Assembly (NCBI GenBank): GCA_965203255.1
Contig: OZ241882.1
Coordinates: forward strand, 1,612,001 to 1,676,000
Direction: 5' to 3'
Source: JAPOUP01 sp965203255
Lineage (GTDB): Bacteria > Pseudomonadota > Alphaproteobacteria > Rhodobacterales > Rhodobacteraceae
Length of the DNA stretch: 64,000 bases
Under the pieces are notes generated by a model, which was not told the origin of the DNA, did no database searches, and saw only the letters and a list, made by a program, of their open reading frames with translations. Numbering within the stretch: position 1 is the first letter of the stretch; every line of letters starts with the position of its first letter. A program made the position numbers and the translations under genes. Positions 54,632 to 61,982 of the stretch are shown one piece after another.

Positions 54632-54638
54632 CGTGAGC

Positions 54639-55265
54639 CTAAGGATTTGCATAAAATGAATAAACCAAGGTATAGCGCTGCCCACTGTGAAGCTTCGACA
54701 CAGCGTGATTGGAATTCTCCCCAATCTCGAATCCTAGAGCGCTACCGGAAATCGGGCGCAGGATTCGGTGGATGTCGCCTGGATCAGAGGTGTTGAAAAG
54801 GACGAAATAGCCACCGTTGTCATCCTGCAGGCCACGATTGATCTGGATGGTTAACCTATGTGTTTCGTGGCCTTCGAGATGATCGTTGTGTATTGCAATG
54901 CGTTGACCAGGGACGAGCTTGTGCGCGAGGACCGTCATGCGGTCTGAGAATTCCTGATTGAAGAGCGTTCCCATCGTTTTCCGGAGTGCGCAAAGGCTTC
55001 TTGGCTCGACCAAAGATGCCAATGCCCGCGGCAGCGAGGTGTGAAGGAGGCTAAATTCAAACTGTTCGTAAAAGTCGGTTTCCACAAGTTTCCAGGGAGC
55101 GTCGGCGTCGAACCATTCAAGAATGGCCTGCTCGAAATCGTGATCGAGGCAACGCTGAATGACGAAATACGGAAAAGGGAAGTCCATGAACTCCAGCGTG
55201 CTTGTGTTGTGCTCCTGTGGAAATAGGTACAGGGATTCCCTTGTGCCAACTTTGACATCAGTCAT
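54639..55265 (-). CDS. 2OG-Fe(II) oxygenase of a RiPP cluster
   Basis: A 208-residue cupin-fold dioxygenase. The iron triad H126-x-D128 (AIHNDHLEGHE) and H187 (ENSNHAVSKL) is visible, with R197 as the 2-oxoglutarate salt-bridge residue (SGQRYTLVYSFY). It resembles the YhhC-type oxygenases associated with cyclophane RiPPs. Its ATG overlaps the precursor stop (ATGA), so precursor and oxygenase are coupled. It probably hydroxylates the precursor or its ring. Confidence 0.82.
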   Translation of the reverse strand: MTDVKVGTRESLYLFPQEHNTSTLEFMDFPFPYFVIQRCLDHDFEQAILEWFDADAPWKLVETDFYEQFEFSLLHTSLPRALASLVEPRSLCALRKTMGTLFNQEFSDRMTVLAHKLVPGQRIAIHNDHLEGHETHRLTIQINRGLQDDNGGYFVLFNTSDPGDIHRILRPISGSALGFEIGENSNHAVSKLHSGQRYTLVYSFYANP

Positions 55266-55438
55266 CTGTTGTGTCGATGGTATGTGCGGTTGTAGTTTGT
55301 TGATGAAACCTGAGCCGGATCAGTGGGGTTGCTCACCTCTTCAATCAATCGGGTCAGTGCGGCGCTGGAAAGGCTTTCCATTTCAAGATCGATTGGGTTT
55401 GATGGTTGGGAAGGGGCGGATTCGCGGGAGTCTAACAT
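55262..55438 (-). CDS. RiPP precursor peptide (cyclophane type)
   Basis: A 58-residue peptide. The leader has an amphipathic helix LSSAALTRLIEEVSN (about 23-37) like maturase-recognised leaders. The C terminus, residues 49-58, is YNR-T-YHR-HNR: three aromatic-x-Arg units, the three-residue pattern cross-linked by cyclophane-forming radical SAM enzymes. ATG 55438 follows AGGAAGA by about 6 nt. It lies 20 bp after the maturase stop and overlaps the oxygenase start. No Cys is present, so thioether chemistry is ruled out. Confidence 0.8.
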   Translation of the reverse strand: MLDSRESAPSQPSNPIDLEMESLSSAALTRLIEEVSNPTDPAQVSSTNYNRTYHRHNR

Positions 55439-55458
55439 TTCGTCTTCCTGTCGGTGGT

Positions 55459-56595
55459 TCAAGCTGCTTCGCGGTACGACAGCCATTGCCGCATGCGGGA
55501 AATCAGGGCCAGTTGATCTGCACAGAAGATCGACGGATTGTCAAATCCGCCTTCAGCGCTCCATCTGTGTGCGACCATTCCTCCTCCGCATATATGAAGT
55601 TCAGGACAGGTGCGACATTGTTGAGCGGTGGGCTGTTGTTGGCGGTAGTAGCTTTCGAATCCGGGACTATGGATGACATCCAGTAAACTGTCGGTGAGAA
55701 TGGACCGGTTTGCACCATCGAAACGGTCCGCTCCGTTGTGAGCAACCTTCAATGTGTCATTCTTGTTAATTGTCCCATTGGTTTCGATCACCAGGATGCC
55801 ATAGTCAGTGGTTCCGACACCTTCCTTGCAGGATTGGCCTCCGAGAATTAGGCGCAGCAAGTCATCAAATAGACGCACACGTGGGGGGGAGGGGTCACGG
55901 AGATATTCATCAAGTGCCTCGATCAGCCAGCTGCCGTATTCAGTCGATGAGGTGCTGGCCTTGCCGCAAGGCAGGCAGGAATGGTTGCCGTCGCGAACCA
56001 GGAAATCGATGCTGGGAGCGCCTGCAGCCTTAAGCGAGGCATAGACGGATTTCGCGGAAGATTTTGGATCAATGACGGCGAGCATGCCGCTGAACAGCGG
56101 ACGCGCGTCATGTCGTGCCGTCAGTCGATTGATCGCGTCGCAGACGCGTTCATGAGATCCGCGGCCTTGATGGTCCACGCGATGCTGGTTGTGTATGTCC
56201 GGAGGCCCGTCGAGGCTTATCGAGATTCCGACATCGTAGTCGACAAATATATCGATGAAGGCGTCCGTGAGCAGTAATCCGTTGGTCTGCACATGGACCT
56301 CACATGGGGGAGGGAGCGCGTTACGAAGCCCTTGGCAGAGCCTACGCATGCGTGAGGGGCCAATGAGTAGCGGTTCTCCCCCATGAAGGACGATATGCAT
56401 CGGATGCTGTTGGTGTGAATGGAGTTCCGCCAATCTGCCAATGATCGCGGCTTGTACGGTATCCGACATGAGTTTTGGCTGGTCACGCCATCCATCATCG
56501 CCCATATGATAGACGTAACAGTATCTGCAGTTCAGGTTGCACCTACTCGCCACCTTAAGGAGTACGGTGTCAATCACGTGAAGGGCCATGATCAA
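55459..56595 (-). CDS. radical SAM/SPASM peptide maturase
   Basis: A 378-residue radical SAM enzyme. The cluster motif is C19-x3-C23-x2-C26 (SRCNLNCRYCYVYHMGDD), the AdoMet GGEP motif is in IVLHGGEPLLIG, and the C-terminal SPASM domain binds further clusters through CRTCPELHICGGG and FCADQLALI. The YVYH motif after the third Cys and overall shape match FxsB/GrrM/YhhB-type cyclophane-forming maturases. It is the first gene of the cluster. Cross-linking between an aromatic ring and an Arg or Asn side-chain carbon is the expected reaction (inference from family). Confidence 0.9.
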   Translation of the reverse strand: MIMALHVIDTVLLKVASRCNLNCRYCYVYHMGDDGWRDQPKLMSDTVQAAIIGRLAELHSHQQHPMHIVLHGGEPLLIGPSRMRRLCQGLRNALPPPCEVHVQTNGLLLTDAFIDIFVDYDVGISISLDGPPDIHNQHRVDHQGRGSHERVCDAINRLTARHDARPLFSGMLAVIDPKSSAKSVYASLKAAGAPSIDFLVRDGNHSCLPCGKASTSSTEYGSWLIEALDEYLRDPSPPRVRLFDDLLRLILGGQSCKEGVGTTDYGILVIETNGTINKNDTLKVAHNGADRFDGANRSILTDSLLDVIHSPGFESYYRQQQPTAQQCRTCPELHICGGGMVAHRWSAEGGFDNPSIFCADQLALISRMRQWLSYREAA

Positions 56596-56917
56596 TCAAA
56601 GTCCACGCTGAGCTATCCCTATGTCATAATACACGGCTTCCATGGTCTATCATAGAGGCTATCGGAAGGGGGGGGGGGGAAGGAGGTCATTCGAATAGAT
56701 CGAATCGCAGAATCTTGTTCCGGCAGCATTGTTGTCATCCTGCTTGCTCCCGACTACGCTTCTCATGATGAATCGACGGTTTACGAAGCGCAAACCCGGC
56801 AACTGAAAAGCAATTCCCGGCGGTGAAATTCCGGTCCGGTTTCCTGCGTAGCGCTGGCGGCGGATTCGGGTGGAATCCGGACGTGCGGCACCGCCAGACG
56901 GCGGGCCGGCGGAAAAG
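56596..56917. promoter_or_regulatory. RiPP-cluster upstream region with a 12-G tract
   Basis: About 320 bp between the maturase start and the IS30 copy. Positions 56668-56679 are a run of twelve G (C on the coding strand of the cluster), 73 bp upstream of the maturase ATG. Such tracts are prone to slipped-strand changes and could tune the spacing of a promoter. No gene is seen. The real promoter boxes are not identified. Confidence 0.45.
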
Positions 56918-58318
56918 CCCCATTCCAGTCCGAAGTGCAACACCAGTGGCGGTGTTGGGCGGTTTTCCTGCCGCATGATGTTGCGGATCGGCCAGGAAGC
57001 GGCGACAGTCCCCTTGTTGAGAAGAGAGGAGACTGCCATGCCCGAGGGCTTCCGCCACCTGACCCATGGGGAAAGATGCCAGATCGGCGCACTGAAGGAA
57101 AGCGGGCTCTCCTACGGGGACATCGCGGCCCGTCTGGGCCGTGACCGTTCGTCGGTCTGGCGGGAGCTGCGCCGGAACGGCGGTGATTCGGGCTACAGCC
57201 CCGGCGAGGCGCAGGGGATGGCGGAGGCCCGCCGCAGCGCCGCCTCCTCGGTTCCGAGGAAGATGACTGCGGAGCGCTGGGCGCATGTGGAGGGGTGCCT
57301 GGCGGAGGGCTGGAGCCCGGAGCAGGTCGCGGGACGGCTGCGGCTGGAGGGTGGCTGGGCGGTGGGCCGCCAGTGGATATACGAGCGCCTGAAGGCCGAC
57401 CGGAAGGCGGGCGGGGAGCTGTTCCTGCTGCTGCGCCGCCGCGGGAAGAAGCCCAACTGGCGTGGCGGGCGGCACTCGGGCCGTGGCCACATCCCGGGCC
57501 GGGTGGACATCTCGGAGAGGCCGGAGGAGGTGGAGAGGAAGGAGCGTGTCGGTGACTGGGAGGCGGACACGATCATCGGGAAGGGCCACAGCGGGGCGGT
57601 GGTCTCGCTTGTGGACCGTGCGTCGAAATACACGTATTTACAGAGGGTTGACCGGCGGACCTCGGCGGAGGTCTCCGCGGCGATGCTGGCGATGCTCCGG
57701 TCGTCCGCCGCGCCTGTCCACACGATCACGGCGGACAACGGAAAGGAGTTCGCGGGCCACGCCGGCGTGGCGGAGGCGCTGAAGGCCTCCTTCTACTTCG
57801 CGACCCCCTACCACTCCTGGGAGAGGGGCCTGAACGAGCACACCAACGGGCTGGTGCGGCAGTACCTGCCGAAGGGGACGGACCTCCGGGCGGTCGGCGA
57901 CGATGAGGTGAAGGGGGTGCAGGACCGCCTGAACGCGCGTCCGCGCAGGGTGCTCGGCTACCGGACCCCCGCCGAGGTGTTCCGCCGGGCCCGCCCTCCC
58001 TGACACCGCCGGCCCGCCTCCCGACAGCGCGGATGGCCGCGCCGGGAGGGGGTGGAACGGATCAAGCCGTCGCGTCCGTCCGGGCTCCGGTCGGGCTGCG
58101 CCCTCCCTGCGCCCGGACGGACGCGACCTGCCCCGGCGGCGGCCTTGCGCTGCCCTGAAAGCCCGGATATTCTCCTTCCGGACGGGACTGCAGCCGTTCC
58201 GGGGCCGGATCCGCCGTTCCCGGAGAGCCGCAAACCCCGCCTTCCGGCCATCTGCGCAGCTCGGGCTCCGCCCTCCCTGCGCAGATGGCCGGTGTTGCAC
58301 TTCGGAATGGAAGTGGGG
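56918..58318. mobile_element. intact IS30-family element, copy 2
   Basis: A 1,401-bp element starting CCCCATTCCAGTCCGAAGTG and ending with the inverted CCCCACTTCCATTCCGAAGT. It is flanked by a 4-bp direct repeat AAAG (56914-56917 and 58319-58322). It carries an intact plus-strand transposase. The 300-bp region between the transposase stop and the right edge is non-coding and similar to that of copy 1. Confidence 0.93.
57038..58003 (+). CDS. IS30-family transposase, copy 2
   Basis: A 321-residue DDE transposase of the same length and layout as copy 1: helix-turn-helix GLSYGDIAARLGRDRSSVWR, then Asp in GDWEADTI (177), Asp in TADNGKEF (233) and Glu in ERGLNEHTNG (267). ATG 57038 gives the family N terminus MPEGFRHLT; the frame opens at 56870 through the IS end. 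It differs from copy 1 at many scattered positions, so it is a sister element. Intact. Confidence 0.96.
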   Translation: MPEGFRHLTHGERCQIGALKESGLSYGDIAARLGRDRSSVWRELRRNGGDSGYSPGEAQGMAEARRSAASSVPRKMTAERWAHVEGCLAEGWSPEQVAGRLRLEGGWAVGRQWIYERLKADRKAGGELFLLLRRRGKKPNWRGGRHSGRGHIPGRVDISERPEEVERKERVGDWEADTIIGKGHSGAVVSLVDRASKYTYLQRVDRRTSAEVSAAMLAMLRSSAAPVHTITADNGKEFAGHAGVAEALKASFYFATPYHSWERGLNEHTNGLVRQYLPKGTDLRAVGDDEVKGVQDRLNARPRRVLGYRTPAEVFRRARPP

Positions 58319-58389
58319 AAAGAGGGATGTGTCGCGGGTCTGCCCGTGGGCGGTTCGGTCGGGCGTTCAGGCGCACCCGGGTGCCCCGC

Positions 58390-58540
58390 CCCTCAAAACA
58401 TCCCACACCTATATGCGTGATCCCATTTCCGCCTGCGCTCGCCCGGCGCGTCGGTCGGCGGCCCCTGCTGAGCACGTCGCGGATCTGGCTCGCCCGGTTC
58501 AGCCGCTCGAGCCCCTGCCATACCTTTCCCACCCCGGGGC
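58390..58540 (-). mobile_element. right part of an older IS4-type element (split by insertion)
   Basis: Read on the minus strand from 58540, the sequence continues the transposase tail that stops at 60892: PLPGVGKVWQGLERLNRASQ, then IRDVL, matching the family pattern QPLPGTQKLWEGVKLLSYAV. A diverged terminal repeat (cctcaaaacatcccacac) lies at 58391. The two halves were separated by insertion of the younger IS4 at 58541-60891. Confidence 0.7.
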
Positions 58541-60891
58541 CTATCAATGACCCACACTTGACTCTTTGCCTGATTCCGTGCGAATCAGTCCACCATGCAG
58601 ATTCGGATGCGGCAGATACAGTCGGGGACGGTGGACTGGTTCACGGCGGCGTGCAGGGGCGGCGGGCTGACCCGGAGTGCGCTGGCCAGCGGGCTGTGCG
58701 ACCTCGAGGACTGGCGCGGACCCTCCGGGCGGCGCTGCCTTGCGTCGGCGCGGGCGCTGCTGCCGGAGCTGGCGGACGCGGTGGGCGTCCGCCTGCCGGA
58801 GGCGGAGGCGCTGGACCTGGACCCGCACGCGGCTCCCGCGCCGGACTTCCCCGACAGGTCGGTCGCCTGTGCGCTCCGGGAGCTCGGTGCGCTGTCGCTC
58901 GATCCGGTGACGGGCGCGGAGGACCGGCGGCGCTGGGAGTCGATGGTCGCGACGCACCACCCCGAGGGATGGCGGCGTCCGCCGGGCGGGCAGGTCCGGT
59001 ACTGGGTGCGCTCGGAGCGGCACGGGGTCCTCGGCGGCATCGGCTTCACGGCGGCGGGGGTCCAGCTCGGCCCCCGCGACCGCCTTCTGGGCTGGTCGGC
59101 CGACGCCCGCCTGGCCAACATCGGGCGCGTGGTCAACAACAACCGCTTCCTCCTGCTTCCGGGCGTCCGGGTCCACGGACTGGCCTCCCTGGCCCTGCGC
59201 ATGGCGGCGGAGCGCGTCGCGGACGACTGGGAGGCGGCCTACGGTGTGCGGCCTGTCCTGGCGCAGACCTTCACGGGCCCGGACCGGTCCGGTCTGTGCT
59301 ACCGGGCGGCGGGATGGAGGTGCTGTCCGGAACTGACCTCGGGGCGGCGCTCCGGCGTCCGCCGGGCGGTCTGGCTCAGGCCGCTGGCGGAGGGCTGGCG
59401 GGACACCCTGCGCCGCGGACCGGAGAGGGTTCCCGGCTGGTCCGGGACGATGTATTGCGGGGGCGGATGGGCCGAACGGGAGTACGGCCGGAGCCCGCAC
59501 CCCGACGGCCGCGTCCGGCGGCGGATCGCGGCGATGGGCGCCGCCTGGACCCGGCGGCTCGGGGAGCGCCTGCCGGCGATCTTTCCCGGACGGGCGGAAC
59601 AGAAGGCGGCCTACCGGCTGCTGTCGAACGATGCGGTGACCATGGAGCACATACTGGAATCGCACTGCGAGCAGACGGTGGAGCGGTGCCGCGCCGAGCG
59701 GTTCGTGCTCGCGGTGCAGGACACGACGACACTGAACTACGACGGTCTCTCGGCGACCTCCGGCCTCGACGGCCTCGGCGGCGGCGGCAAGGGCACCTCG
59801 GGCATCCTGGCGCATTTCGGCATCGCGACGGACGCGGTCGGGCGGCCCCTCGGGACGTTCCTGGCCGACGCCGACTTCCGGCAGGAGGAGGGAAAGGACA
59901 GCGTCCGCTGGGTGGACGGTCTCGACCGGGCCCAGGGCCTCGCCGACGCCTGCCCGGACACGAGGGTGGTGAACGTCTGCGACCGGGAGGGCGACTTCTG
60001 GCAGCTTCTCACGCGGGCGGAGGAAAAGGGCGCGGAGCTTCTCGTGCGGGCCAGCAAAGGCTCGCGGCGCCGTGTGGCGACGGCGGACGGCGGGGGCGCG
60101 GACCTCTGGGAGCACGTCCTGGGGACGGAGCCGGTCGGGGAGCGGAAGGTCGAGGTGCCGGCCTGCGGCGGGCCGAACCGCCGGAAGGGCGGCGCCGCGA
60201 AACTGACGCTGCGCTGCGCGGAGGTGGACCTGCTGCCGCCGAAGGACCGGGCCGGCGACGCGCCCGCCCGCATGGTCGCCGTCTCCGCCCGCGAGGAGAA
60301 CCCGCCCCGACGTCCGGCGACGGCGAAGGGAAGGAAGAGGTGCGCGCCGCTGCACTGGATGCTGCTGGTCAACGGCGGGGAGGCCGGTCCCGACACAGCC
60401 CGCGAGGTGCTGCGCTGGTACGAACTGCGCTGGCGCATCGAACGCTTCTTCCACGCGCTGAAGCAGGGGACACGGATAGAGGACCGCCGGCTGGACCATG
60501 CCGACGACCTGCGCAAGTGCCTCGCCTTCGACGCCATCACCGCCTTCCGCGTCTGGGACCTGTCCCTCCTGGCGCGGGAGAGGCCGGACGACCCGGCCAC
60601 CATGCACGTCACGCTCCCGGACGTCTCCGCGCTCCTGGCGCTCGCCAGGCACCACGGGTTCAGGGCACCCCGAGGGCCGCCGGACCTGACCATCGCGGGC
60701 TTCGCCGTGCTGACCGCCGGACTGGCCGGATTCCATCCGTCGAAACGCCAGCCGCTGCCCGGCACGCAGAAGCTCTGGGAAGGGGTGAAGCTGCTCTCCT
60801 ACGCCGTCATCGCCATACAGGCCATGGAGGAATGGGGCGGCGGCGGAAAGAAGGGGACGGAGACACGGAGTTAAGTGTGATGGATTGATAG
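58541..60891. mobile_element. intact IS4-type element with a DruA-domain transposase
   Basis: A 2,351-bp element with terminal inverted repeats (left CTATCAATGACCCACACTTG, right inverted CTATCAATCCATCACACTTA) and an exact 9-bp direct repeat CCCCGGGGC on both sides (58532-58540 and 60892-60900). A 9-bp duplication is typical of Tn5/IS50-like IS4 elements. It carries one transposase gene. It is inserted in an older, related element lying in the opposite direction. Confidence 0.92.
58595..60874 (+). CDS. IS4/Tn5-like transposase with N-terminal DUF4338 (DruA-like) domain
   Basis: A 759-residue fusion. Residues about 75-300 match DUF4338, the domain of the Druantia protein DruA: GVLGGIGFTAAGVQLGPRDR, LANIGRVVNNNRFLLLPGV, and GVRPVLAQTFTGPDRSGLCY. 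The C-terminal 440 residues are a Tn5-like DDE transposase, with Asp in VLAVQDTTTLNYDG (about 375), Asp in VVNVCDREGDFW (about 462) and Glu in WYELRWRIERFFHALKQG (about 615). No stop or shift. The GC content is very high. DUF4338 probably helps end recognition or regulation (inference). Confidence 0.9.
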   Translation: MQIRMRQIQSGTVDWFTAACRGGGLTRSALASGLCDLEDWRGPSGRRCLASARALLPELADAVGVRLPEAEALDLDPHAAPAPDFPDRSVACALRELGALSLDPVTGAEDRRRWESMVATHHPEGWRRPPGGQVRYWVRSERHGVLGGIGFTAAGVQLGPRDRLLGWSADARLANIGRVVNNNRFLLLPGVRVHGLASLALRMAAERVADDWEAAYGVRPVLAQTFTGPDRSGLCYRAAGWRCCPELTSGRRSGVRRAVWLRPLAEGWRDTLRRGPERVPGWSGTMYCGGGWAEREYGRSPHPDGRVRRRIAAMGAAWTRRLGERLPAIFPGRAEQKAAYRLLSNDAVTMEHILESHCEQTVERCRAERFVLAVQDTTTLNYDGLSATSGLDGLGGGGKGTSGILAHFGIATDAVGRPLGTFLADADFRQEEGKDSVRWVDGLDRAQGLADACPDTRVVNVCDREGDFWQLLTRAEEKGAELLVRASKGSRRRVATADGGGADLWEHVLGTEPVGERKVEVPACGGPNRRKGGAAKLTLRCAEVDLLPPKDRAGDAPARMVAVSAREENPPRRPATAKGRKRCAPLHWMLLVNGGEAGPDTAREVLRWYELRWRIERFFHALKQGTRIEDRRLDHADDLRKCLAFDAITAFRVWDLSLLARERPDDPATMHVTLPDVSALLALARHHGFRAPRGPPDLTIAGFAVLTAGLAGFHPSKRQPLPGTQKLWEGVKLLSYAVIAIQAMEEWGGGGKKGTETRS

Positions 60892-61266
60892 CCCCGGGGC
60901 AGCGGCTGCCGCTTCGTCGGATGCGCCCCGACGAGGCGCCCGAGGTCGATGCCGAAGGTCCTGATGTTGGGCGGCTTCCCGCCGACCATGTCGAGCCCCC
61001 CGGTGCCCCTGGGCGGACAGCAGGATGAGCGGGAGCCGGATGTCCCGCTCGGGATGGACCTCGGCGGCCGGGGTGTCCGGCCGCTCGCGAGCGAGCATGG
61101 TGATGCCAGCGACGCGGCAGGCGGTGACGGCGTCGAAGGCGAGGCACCCGTGCGGGCCGATCAAGGCGAATGCGCTAAGTTGAGGTTTTAGTCGCTTACT
61201 CAGAATCTGCGCGGCGGACTGATTCGCACGGAATCGGGTAAGGAGTCAGGTGTGAGTCGTTGATAG
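60892..61266 (-). mobile_element. left part of the older, internally deleted IS4-type element
   Basis: The outer end at 61266 (inverted CTATCAACGACTCACACCTG and then GATTCCGTGCGAATCAGTCC) matches the left end of the young element, but after about 100 bp jumps directly to the transposase C terminus: CLAFDAVTACRVAGITMLAR and RERPDTPAAEVH, in the minus direction. The N-terminal two thirds of the transposase have been deleted. The sequence is cut at 60892 by the younger insertion and continues at 58540. Confidence 0.8.
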
Positions 61267-61284
61267 CGCCGGGTCGGATAATGT

Positions 61285-61929
61285 TCAGCCAAGCGCCGAG
61301 CGGATCTCACCTGCAACGCCCTGAATTCCGCCAAGACCATTGACCGATCTCAGTACACCCTTGGCATGGTAATATCCGATCAGTGGTGACGTCTGTTTGT
61401 AATACGCCATCAGGCGAGTCCGCAGACTGTCCTCATTGTCATCGGCGCGCCGCCGAAAATCGGTGCCGCCACAGACGGGGCATTTCCCATCCTCTGGCAC
61501 CGGTTTGGTCAGGTCATTGAACACCTCACCACAGCCACCACAGGTCGAGCGAGCGGTGATACGCGTCACAAGCGCATCGTCATCAACCCGCATCTCGACG
61601 ACGGCATCAAGCTGCACCCCCAGCTCGTCAAGCAATGCCCCAAGCGCGTCAGCCTGCGCAAGCGTCCGCGGGAAACCATCAAATATGTAGCCCCCAGGGC
61701 TGTCGCCAGCCTCCAGCCTCTCCCGAATCAGGTCAATGACGATCTCATCGGTCACCAGATCCCCACGATCCATGACTTCCGCAACAGTTCGGCCAATGGC
61801 GGACCCGCTCTGCCGCGCTTCGCGAAGCATGTCACCTGTCGACAGCTGCGCCATCCTACGCTCCTCCATCAGGATCCGGGCTTGAGTGCCCTTACCTGCT
61901 CCCGGCGGACCAAGCACAACTATGTTCAT
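61285..61929 (-). CDS. adk: adenylate kinase
   Basis: A 214-residue adenylate kinase (AMP + ATP to 2 ADP). P-loop GPPGAGKGTQA is at residues 7-17; the STGDMLREA AMP site and DGFPRTLAQADAL follow. The LID carries four Cys (CGGCGEVF and CPVCGG), so it is the zinc-binding long form. ATG 61929 follows GGAGGAG at good spacing; a GTG three codons earlier is unlikely. It stands directly after secY as in other alphaproteobacteria, but its stop is only 18 bp from the IS4 debris that replaces rpsM. Confidence 0.97.
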   Translation of the reverse strand: MNIVVLGPPGAGKGTQARILMEERRMAQLSTGDMLREARQSGSAIGRTVAEVMDRGDLVTDEIVIDLIRERLEAGDSPGGYIFDGFPRTLAQADALGALLDELGVQLDAVVEMRVDDDALVTRITARSTCGGCGEVFNDLTKPVPEDGKCPVCGGTDFRRRADDNEDSLRTRLMAYYKQTSPLIGYYHAKGVLRSVNGLGGIQGVAGEIRSALG

Positions 61930-61982
61930 GGAAAACACTCCTCCATTGGCGGCATCTCAGGGCCAATGTTCGGCAGGACCGT

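Noticed and set aside
58544..61147. Long minus-strand open frame of 867 codons opposite the IS4 transposase, and a similar plus-strand frame 58285-60888
   Set aside because: Shadow frames caused by the very high GC content; translations are low-complexity Arg/Pro/Gly with no family match, while the transposase frame has full DDE and DUF4338 motifs.
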